Shown here: in pieces, positions 1 to 5,229 of the stretch | How positions within the stretch are numbered: position 1 is the stretch's first letter | Layout: each line of letters opens with the position of its first letter | Assembly: GCA_002348905.1 (NCBI GenBank) | Contig: DEBW01000188.1 | Span: forward strand, 11,122-20,201 | Origin: Ruminococcus flavefaciens | GTDB lineage: Bacteria > Bacillota > Clostridia > Oscillospirales > Ruminococcaceae | Direction of reading: 5' to 3' | DNA: 9,080 nt | Program-made: the position numbers and the translations under genes | Notes under the pieces: generated by a model | What the model saw: only the letters and a program-made list of their open reading frames with translations | What the model was told of the DNA's origin: nothing | Databases searched by the model: none

Positions 1-897
1 GCCGTCGAAGCCGTCCATTTCGGTGAGAAGCTGGTTGAGAGTCTGCTCACGCTCGTCATTGCCGCTGAAGTTGCCGTCACGCTTTTTTCCTATGGTGTCA
101 ATCTCGTCGATGAAAACGATACACGGAGCTTTCTCATTAGCCTGCTTGAAGAGGTCACGTACCTTAGCAGCACCCATACCAACGAACATCTCAACGAACT
201 CTGAGCCTGATATGGAGAAGAAAGGCGCATTAGCCTCACCGGCGACAGCCTGAGCAAGCAGAGTTTTACCTGTACCAGGAGGCCCTACAAGGAGAGCACC
301 CTTCGGGAGGTCAGCGCCGATATCTGCGTACTTCTGAGGATTGTGGAGAAAGTCAACAATTTCTTCAAGAGCTTCCTTTGCTTCGTCCTGACCGGCAACA
401 TCAGCGAATGTCTTGCCGGTCTGAGCCTTGACGTATATTTTAGCGTTGCTCTTTCCGAAAGACATGGCATTTCCGCCCATACGCTTTGTCATACCCTTGA
501 TGAGGAAATTCCAGAGTATAGCGAAGAATAACAGCGGGAGCACCCAGCTTACAAGGAAATTGAGGAAGATATTGCTCTCCTCGAAGCTTTCGGTGAATAT
601 GATATTTCCTTTTTCGTGCAGACGTTCGACGAGGTTCGGATCGTCCATTTTGCCGGTAGAGTATATCTGTTTTTTGCCGTTTTCGTCCTGTACCTCAAAG
701 CGGATCTCGTTCTTATCAATTTTCACCTGAGTTACATTGCCCTTATCCACCTGCTGCATAAAGTAACTGTAGTTGGTGTCTTTTATACGAGCACCACTAA
801 GCTTGGGCATTATGAAAGCGTTCAGCAGAAGCAGACCAACGATACATATGATAATGAAACCGATGATCTGTTTTATATAATTCTTCTCATCTTTCAT
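1..897 (-). CDS. ftsH: ATP-dependent zinc metalloprotease FtsH, N-terminal part (cut by window edge)
   Basis: FtsH is a membrane-anchored hexameric AAA+ protease that extracts and degrades misfolded or regulatory membrane and cytoplasmic proteins. The 299 codons seen hold a first transmembrane helix (about residues 10-30), an extracytoplasmic domain (about 31-108), a second transmembrane helix (about 110-133), and the start of the AAA+ module. Visible motifs are Walker A GPPGTGKT (205-212), the pore loop FVGMGA (238-243) and Walker B IVFIDEID (260-267). The reading frame is open to the window edge after TEMDGFDG. The second region of homology and the HEXXH zinc protease domain should follow outside the window, so completeness cannot be judged. 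The ATG start has AAGGAG eight bases upstream (906-911). Its own promoter lies at 946-974, and the gene is separated from the hydrolase upstream by a terminator. The family call is very safe. Confidence 0.97.
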   Translation of the reverse strand, partial: MKDEKNYIKQIIGFIIICIVGLLLLNAFIMPKLSGARIKDTNYSYFMQQVDKGNVTQVKIDKNEIRFEVQDENGKKQIYSTGKMDDPNLVERLHEKGNIIFTESFEESNIFLNFLVSWVLPLLFFAILWNFLIKGMTKRMGGNAMSFGKSNAKIYVKAQTGKTFADVAGQDEAKEALEEIVDFLHNPQKYADIGADLPKGALLVGPPGTGKTLLAQAVAGEANAPFFSISGSEFVEMFVGMGAAKVRDLFKQANEKAPCIVFIDEIDTIGKKRDGNFSGNDEREQTLNQLLTEMDGFDG

Positions 898-919
898 TGA
901 AACAACTCCTTTTCAAATC

Positions 920-938
920 GACTGATTTAGTATCAGTC
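920..938 (-). promoter_or_regulatory. Hairpin at the predicted 5' end of ftsH mRNA
   Basis: Perfect 7-bp inverted repeat GACTGAT / ATCAGTC with a 5-base loop (TTAGT on the plus strand). It begins at the predicted transcription start and ends nine bases before the ribosome binding site. It could be a 5' stabilising stem or an operator at +1; the sequence does not decide. There is no CIRCE (HrcA) or CtsR heptad repeat here. Confidence 0.45.
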
Positions 939-945
939 TGACAAA

Positions 946-974
946 ATTATAACATATCTTCCGTAAAAATACAA
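946..974 (-). promoter_or_regulatory. Sigma-A-type extended -10 promoter of ftsH
   Basis: Minus strand: perfect -10 TATAAT (946-951) preceded by TG at 953-954 (extended -10), and a weak -35 TTGTAT (969-974) at exactly 17 bases. Predicted transcription start is near 939, about 40 bases before the ATG. A direct repeat of CCGTAAAAAT (961-970 and 975-984, plus strand) overlaps the -35 region and could be a regulator site. Confidence 0.7.
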
Positions 975-1016
975 CCGTAAAAATGTGTTAATTATGAAAT
1001 TCTTGTGAAAAATGAA

Positions 1017-1040
1017 AAGACTCCCGATATAGGGAGTCTT
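1017..1040 (-). terminator. Rho-independent terminator of the cell-wall hydrolase gene
   Basis: Nine-bp perfect stem AAGACTCCC / GGGAGTCTT with a 6-base loop. On the minus strand it is followed by a T-rich run (TTCATTTTTC). It lies about 40 bases after the stop codon at 1079 and separates the hydrolase gene from the ftsH promoter. Confidence 0.8.
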
Positions 1041-1078
1041 AAACTGTATGAGCAAATCAACAACCTGAAATTATGTTA

Positions 1079-1975
1079 TTAATAGAAATAGTTGTTGTAT
1101 CCGTCGCCGTAGAAGCCGTAATAACCATGATTAAATGCACTTGGATCGTTAAGATAAAGGTTAACGGCATTTTTCACGCTTTCTGTAACGTGGCATGAAT
1201 AAGTACCGAGGTACACATAAGTTTCTGAACCGCTGAACTGCCATGGCTGTGTAAGAACGCCAAGGATAGTGTTCGGATAGAACGGACTGTTTACACGGTT
1301 CATGATGACCTCGACTACCTTAGCCTTATCGTACTCGCTTATCCAGTAGCATCCAGCCTCATGAGCAACAGCGTTGCAGAGGATGATGTAATCTGAATCG
1401 GAAAGTACAATAGCAGGACCTGCTGGTACGTCCTCAGAAACTTCCTCAGCAGGAGCTTCTGTCTCAGGTTCAACATATGTAGGTTCAGTATATTCTTCTG
1501 TAGGAGCTTCTGTTACAGGCTCGATATATATTTCTGTAGGAGCTTCTGTTTCAGGCTCGATGTAAGTTGTAGGAGCTTCTGTATATGCTTCTGTAGGAGC
1601 TTCTGTAGCAGCCTCAGTTGGCTGAACATAAGCGGCAGCAGCGGTAGCTGCGTTTACTGAAGCGGAAAAAGAAATTATCTCTTTTGGTGCAGTTGTTTCA
1701 GCGACAGTTGTAGTTGTTTCTGTAACTGCCTGAGTAACTGCTGTTGTTGTCGTTGTAATTCTTCTGCTTGTTGTGGTAACGGCTGTTGTACTGATAGAAG
1801 TTACTGCAGCAATGTTTGCCAATTCCTCGGTTTTTACCTCATAGATATTTTCAACATCATTCTTCGGAGCTACTGAACTAACGACAGGAGCTGTAGCATA
1901 GATACCAAACATACCGCCGAATAAGCAAGTAGATACGCCTCCGATAATAAGCGCTGCAAATTTAGCTTTTCTCAT
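1079..1975 (-). CDS. SleB-type cell-wall hydrolase on a Thr/Pro/Glu-rich stalk
   Basis: Predicted peptidoglycan hydrolase of the SleB / Hydrolase_2 family, acting outside the membrane. The 298-residue protein has a short basic N-terminus and a hydrophobic segment (about 6-28) that is either a signal peptide, with ATA near 27-29 as a possible cleavage site, or a membrane anchor. Next come a Thr-rich stretch (60-97), a TEAPTE/YIEPE repeat stalk (120-178) and the catalytic domain (about 190-298). In the domain, NAVAHEAG (201-208) carries the expected catalytic Glu (206), followed by VVEVIMNRVNSPFYPNTI and the C-terminal YNNYFY typical of the family. ATG at 1975 is chosen because AAAGGA (1983-1988) lies seven bases upstream. 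A TTG directly before it (1976-1978) would be only four bases from that site. SleB is best known from spore germination, but this architecture suggests vegetative wall remodelling. The exact bond cut is not known from sequence. Confidence 0.88.
   Translation of the reverse strand: MRKAKFAALIIGGVSTCLFGGMFGIYATAPVVSSVAPKNDVENIYEVKTEELANIAAVTSISTTAVTTTSRRITTTTTAVTQAVTETTTTVAETTAPKEIISFSASVNAATAAAAYVQPTEAATEAPTEAYTEAPTTYIEPETEAPTEIYIEPVTEAPTEEYTEPTYVEPETEAPAEEVSEDVPAGPAIVLSDSDYIILCNAVAHEAGCYWISEYDKAKVVEVIMNRVNSPFYPNTILGVLTQPWQFSGSETYVYLGTYSCHVTESVKNAVNLYLNDPSAFNHGYYGFYGDGYNNYFY
1451..1606. repeat. Tandem coding repeat of the hydrolase stalk
   Basis: The 14-mer GTAGGAGCTTCTGT (plus strand) occurs exactly at 1500-1513, 1536-1549, 1569-1582 and 1593-1606, with a shorter copy at 1451-1462. 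It encodes the TEAPTE core on the minus strand. Intervals between the four copies (36, 33, 24) are multiples of three, so gain or loss of a unit would change stalk length without breaking the frame. Confidence 0.85.
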
Positions 1976-2682
1976 CAACTCATCCTTTCCTCGAAAAGCA
2001 TTCGTTATTTGTCCGCAGACATTTGACCGTCAAACGAACTGTGATTATGTTACCATATTTGGCTGGAAATAGCAACAGTTTTGAAAGCTTTTCCATTTTA
2101 CAACCAAAAACGCCTGTCAGCTTTTGGTGATTTAGGTGAAAATGCTCTATATTATATGAATTGATTATTAACGCAATATTAAATTACAATGTACAAATCA
2201 AAAGATAAAGCAGTAAAATATTACAAAAGCGTAACACTGACCGGAAATTGCTTATATACGTTTTGTATAAAAACGCTTTGATATGAATCTATCATACAAA
2301 AACACACAATATGATTTGTATATAATGCTGTAAAAAACTGACTTTAGATGTACGAGTGGTAATATTGCAATTTCAGTGCATATGTTATCATAATGTTACC
2401 ATTAAAAGTCAGAAAAGGAGAATCCTAAAGAAATTTGTTGTCATTTTTCATAAAAGAATTTTTGGGCTTAAAATAGCCTTTTTTACTAATTAACATTTAG
2501 GGTTGACCTATAACTATAGAAATGCACAAAAATCGGAATAAGATTTTCGCTGATTTTTGTTGTTTTTGATACTGATGTTGAAATATAAAATATATATAAT
2601 GATATATTGATGTAATATATAGATTGTAACTGTTTTTTAACATGGCATGATCGTGCTATATTATATAGTTAGTTTCGGACAT
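1976..2682. other. AT-rich intergenic region of about 700 bases, no convincing gene
   Basis: No open frame with a plausible start and coding character is seen on either strand. Contents, strongest first: the hydrolase promoter and leader (1984-2075); a 10-base repeat ATGTTACCAT at 2047-2056 and 2393-2402; tandem TGTTAT-N5-TGTTAC at 2383-2399; a plus-strand hairpin with 9 perfect base pairs, ACAAAAATC / GATTTTTGT (2526-2560), followed by TGTTTTTGAT, resembling a weak terminator; a 4-bp GGCT / AGCC hairpin followed by six T (2465-2484); an ACCAAAA / TTTTGGT hairpin (2103-2128); and CGTTTT / AAAACG (2259-2275). AAAAGGAG at 2413-2420 has no start codon at a usable distance. The stretch 2570-2660 is almost pure AT. 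Confidence 0.6.
2047..2075 (-). promoter_or_regulatory. Probable sigma-A promoter of the cell-wall hydrolase gene
   Basis: Minus strand: -35 TTGCTA (2070-2075) and -10 TAACAT (2047-2052), spaced 17, each four of six matches to consensus. Predicted start is near 2040, giving a leader of about 65 bases. The leader contains the 13-base palindrome TTTGACCGTCAAA (2022-2034) and a possible outer stem TTCGTT / AACGAA (2001-2006 with 2033-2038). These could form a leader structure ahead of the ribosome binding site or be an operator just downstream of the start. Confidence 0.5.
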
Positions 2683-2710
2683 AAAAAAACTGCCGGATAT
2701 GACCGGCAGT
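2683..2710 (-). terminator. Strong Rho-independent terminator of the dockerin gene
   Basis: Eight-bp GC-rich perfect stem ACTGCCGG / CCGGCAGT (2689-2696 with 2703-2710), 6-base loop, followed on the minus strand by a run of T (2689-2683). It lies 17 bases beyond the stop codon of the dockerin gene. Confidence 0.92.
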
Positions 2711-2726
2711 AATATAATTATATATA

Positions 2727-4487
2727 TTATCCAAAATGAGTAATAAGTTTAGCATCATACTGCTGTATTGCAAGAGCATCATTAGGAGTGATGCCATCAC
2801 CTGTGTTATAGCAGTCAGCGTTTATCTTCTGCTGAGGAGTAAGAGGATACTTATCGGCATTTCCGAGGTACTGGAGTATAGCAACAGCATCGGCTACAGT
2901 TATATTACTGTCACTGTTTGCGTCGCCTAATATAAATTCTTCATTATCTTCATCTGCAAATCTATCATATACCGTATAATGGCAGTAGCAAGCGGTATCC
3001 GGGAAAAACGCCAGACAGGTATACTGTCCGTAAGGAGAGCATTTTTCGTTCTTGACCATTGCTTTGAGGTCGTTGTAATGTGCTTCGGAAGCGCCTTCAT
3101 ATTTGTAGCCCATATAGAATGAATTATCGTTATTGTTGTTAGGCTGTTTATCTATTTCGGTGAGTGCAACGCCTGCATTCGGGTACATTTCGATTATTTC
3201 CTCCTGAGGGCGTGTGCCGTCGAACTTGAATCCGTAAAGGCTGAAATAATTGGCGTAATCGGGGATTATACGCAGGTCTGTTGTTATGCTGAGTACACGG
3301 CTGTCAGCCTTGAGAAGTTCAAAAGCATCATTGACTGCTTCATAGTTTGTTGAAGTAATGATGTATTCATTGCCTTTTTTAGTCATATTTCTGAATACAT
3401 AGCCGGAAGTGCCTGCTTTTTCTGCGAGAGAATCAATGTCGAGGGAATAATCGTCAGCAACTTTTATACGTGCCCGCATTATTTGCATTTCCATTATGTT
3501 GGTTTTACCGAGTTTGTTATATGAAGTTAACGTAGATTTGTTGCTTATACTGCTGAAAAGCGGCTCTATATCGCTAAGGAAAAAGCTTTCTCCGAATAAA
3601 GCGTTTCTTGCGTTATCTAATGTTAACTTGTCGTAGTCCTTGTTTTTGGAGTTGTAGCCGCCGTCATAGAGAATGTCAGTGCAGTAATGCACATCTCTGG
3701 TAAGGCAGGCAAGTTCAGTAACAGCACATTCTAAATCGCATATTTCGCATCCGGCAAGGCTTCTAAGATAAAAGAAGTCTGTTTTTAGTCCGTTTTTTTC
3801 AGCCTGAAATCCGTTTTCATTTTCTGTGGAAGATTTTTTGATTGGATCATACAGCATTGAGAAAGAATATTTTTTGCTGATAAAGCTATATTCAGCTTTA
3901 TAATTGAGCTCTCCGCCGTATTCGAGGTCAAGCTGGCTATAATGCTTATTTATATATTCCGGAGTAACATCGTCAGTGAAGTAGAATCTGTAGTCGCCTA
4001 CATGATTGGCAGTATCTTCGTAAACAGTGTAGTGGTTCTCTATCCATGTGACTTCCGGAGTATCTTCGAGTTTGTCAACGATATCTGCGAAATCATCAGC
4101 AGATATACCGTCCTTTATGATATATTCAGTGTCACTTTGTTTGGTCAGCGTAACTTTTACGTCTGAGTTTTTCATGAAGCTGTCAGGGTCAAAATTCTCG
4201 CTTGTCTTTACAAGTGTGTCAGTTATGCGTCCGTGAACAAGGTGCATATCGCCTTCGTAGTCAAGCACAAGTATGTACCTGTTGTTTCCGCCGGGGTAAA
4301 ATACGTTGGAAGTGTCGGTGAGGACTGTGTAATTTCCCTGCGTTATGCTGGTGAAATACGATTCAAGGTACAGCGGTTCATCCGGTACGTCCGCAGTTTC
4401 CTCTGCAAAAGCCGTAAACGGCATTATTCCAGCCGTAACAACACCGGCTATAAGTGCAGATGTAAGTTTAAAAAATGTATTTTTCAT
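2727..4487 (-). CDS. Secreted dockerin-containing protein with duplicated module of unknown function
   Basis: Secreted 586-residue protein. Residues 1-28 form a clear signal peptide (basic start, hydrophobic core, TAFA before EE). Residues 521-582 are a type I dockerin, the module that binds a cohesin on a cellulosome-like scaffold or cell-surface anchor. The first calcium loop is regular (DANSDSNITVAD, 522-533). The second (DCYNTGDGITPND, 558-570) has one extra residue. The 490 residues between match no enzyme family I recognise, and no glycosidase, lipase or protease motif is seen. Two segments (about 87-195 and 340-447) look like copies of one module: RI to EYII is 34 residues in both. Five cysteines cluster at 247-269, and four more lie at 483-502. 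The start is supported by AAGGAGGT (4494-4501), six bases upstream. Transcription probably comes from the ECF-type promoter at 4536-4567, shared in design with the divergent sigma gene. Confidence 0.85.
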   Translation of the reverse strand: MKNTFFKLTSALIAGVVTAGIMPFTAFAEETADVPDEPLYLESYFTSITQGNYTVLTDTSNVFYPGGNNRYILVLDYEGDMHLVHGRITDTLVKTSENFDPDSFMKNSDVKVTLTKQSDTEYIIKDGISADDFADIVDKLEDTPEVTWIENHYTVYEDTANHVGDYRFYFTDDVTPEYINKHYSQLDLEYGGELNYKAEYSFISKKYSFSMLYDPIKKSSTENENGFQAEKNGLKTDFFYLRSLAGCEICDLECAVTELACLTRDVHYCTDILYDGGYNSKNKDYDKLTLDNARNALFGESFFLSDIEPLFSSISNKSTLTSYNKLGKTNIMEMQIMRARIKVADDYSLDIDSLAEKAGTSGYVFRNMTKKGNEYIITSTNYEAVNDAFELLKADSRVLSITTDLRIIPDYANYFSLYGFKFDGTRPQEEIIEMYPNAGVALTEIDKQPNNNNDNSFYMGYKYEGASEAHYNDLKAMVKNEKCSPYGQYTCLAFFPDTACYCHYTVYDRFADEDNEEFILGDANSDSNITVADAVAILQYLGNADKYPLTPQQKINADCYNTGDGITPNDALAIQQYDAKLITHFG

Positions 4488-4535
4488 AATGATACCTCCT
4501 TAAAAATGGAAAGGATGATGTTTTTGCCTTCTACC

Positions 4536-4567
4536 TATTAGTCGGAAAAATTATGGAAATGTCGCAG
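4536..4567 (-). promoter_or_regulatory. ECF-type promoter of the dockerin gene
   Basis: Minus strand: -35 CTGCGACATTT (CTGCGACA at 4560-4567), then -10 CGACTAATA (4536-4544), with 15 bases between CTGCGACA and CGACTAATA. As TGCGAC-N16-CGAC this is the geometry of classical ECF promoters such as TGAAAC-N16-CGTM. An identical copy faces the other way at 4608-4639. Predicted start is near 4530, about 40 bases before the ATG. Confidence 0.78.
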
Positions 4568-4570
4568 CAG

Positions 4571-4599
4571 TTGCAGAAAAAATTTTTTTGGATTATAAT
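4571..4599 (+). promoter_or_regulatory. Possible sigma-A promoter for basal transcription of the ECF sigma operon
   Basis: TTGCAG (4571-4576), 17 bases, perfect TATAAT (4594-4599). It lies between the two ECF -35 elements, with an A6T7 tract in its spacer. The -35 matches only three of six positions and the region is AT-rich, so this may be chance. If real, it would supply the first sigma molecules before autoactivation. Confidence 0.4.
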
Positions 4600-4607
4600 A
4601 ATTATAA

Positions 4608-4639
4608 CTGCGACATTTTGAGAGTTTTTACGACTAATA
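4608..4639 (+). promoter_or_regulatory. ECF-type (autoregulatory) promoter of the sigma operon
   Basis: CTGCGACATTT (CTGCGACA at 4608-4615) and CGACTAATA (4631-4639), separated by 15 bases. It matches its divergent twin at 4536-4567 in both boxes and in spacing, while the spacers differ (TTTTGAGAGTTTTTA against TTTCCATAATTTTTC). Predicted start is near 4645, giving a leader of about 30 bases before the ATG at 4675. Confidence 0.8.
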
Positions 4640-4674
4640 TTATGAAAACCCAAAACATCCGGAAGGAGTAATTT

Positions 4675-5229
4675 ATGCGTAACGGTGAAAGTAGCTACCG
4701 CCGTTTCGTTTCGGGTGACAAAGAAGGTCTCGTGGAGATAATCCGTGACTATAAAGACGGTCTTATCCTCTATATATGCAGTATAACCGGTGACTGCTTT
4801 AATGCTGAGGAGATCGCTGAGGACACTTTTATAAAGCTTTACACCGATAAGCCTGCCTTCAAAGGAAACAGTACATTTAAAACGTGGCTGTATTCCATAG
4901 GCAGACATACCGCTGTTGACTATATGCGCCGGCATAAGCACAGGAATGACATTCCGCTGGATAGTGTCTGTGAAGCCGCATCAGCAGAGGATATCGAGAA
5001 AAGCCTTATAAAAGAAGAGGAGCGTATAATGCTCCACCGTGCCATGCAACGGCTCAATCCCGAATACCGGCAGGTACTCTGTCTGAAATATTTCGGAGAC
5101 TTCGACCATACCGAAACGGCTGCGATAATGAAAAAATCAGTCCGGCAGGTGACAGACCTGCTGTACAGAGCTAAAAATGCTCTTAAAAAAGAACTGGAAA
5201 AGGAGGGATTCAGGTATGAAGGACTATAA
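4675..5229 (+). CDS. ECF-subfamily RNA polymerase sigma factor
   Basis: A 184-residue sigma factor of the extracytoplasmic-function class, which directs RNA polymerase to a small set of promoters when released from a membrane partner. Region 2 (about 8-87) includes AEEIAEDTFIKLY, the core-binding and -10-contacting part, followed by FKTWLYSIGRHTAVDYMRR. A poorly conserved linker follows (88-115). Region 4 (about 117-175) holds LNPEYRQVLCLKYFGDFDHTETAAIMKKS and the recognition helix VRQVTDLLYRAKNAL that would read the -35 box. Length and order are normal for the family. ATG is preceded by AAGGAG (4663-4668), six bases upstream. The gene is the first of an operon with the membrane protein that overlaps its last 14 bases. 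Two matching ECF-type promoters in the upstream region suggest that it activates itself and the divergent dockerin gene. Confidence 0.95.
   Translation: MRNGESSYRRFVSGDKEGLVEIIRDYKDGLILYICSITGDCFNAEEIAEDTFIKLYTDKPAFKGNSTFKTWLYSIGRHTAVDYMRRHKHRNDIPLDSVCEAASAEDIEKSLIKEEERIMLHRAMQRLNPEYRQVLCLKYFGDFDHTETAAIMKKSVRQVTDLLYRAKNALKKELEKEGFRYEGL

Noticed and set aside
1976..1978. TTG start of the hydrolase one codon before the ATG
   Set aside because: The ribosome binding site would be only four bases away, while the ATG at 1975 is seven bases away.
1976..2682. c-di-AMP (ydaO) riboswitch ahead of the cell-wall hydrolase
   Set aside because: These riboswitches often precede wall hydrolases, but none of the GC-rich conserved ydaO core is present and the predicted leader is only about 65 bases.
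4531..4941. Open frame of 136 codons, minus strand, over the divergent promoters and the start of the sigma gene
   Set aside because: It is antisense to a clear sigma-factor gene, runs through both ECF promoters, has no ribosome binding site and shows no recognisable protein sequence.
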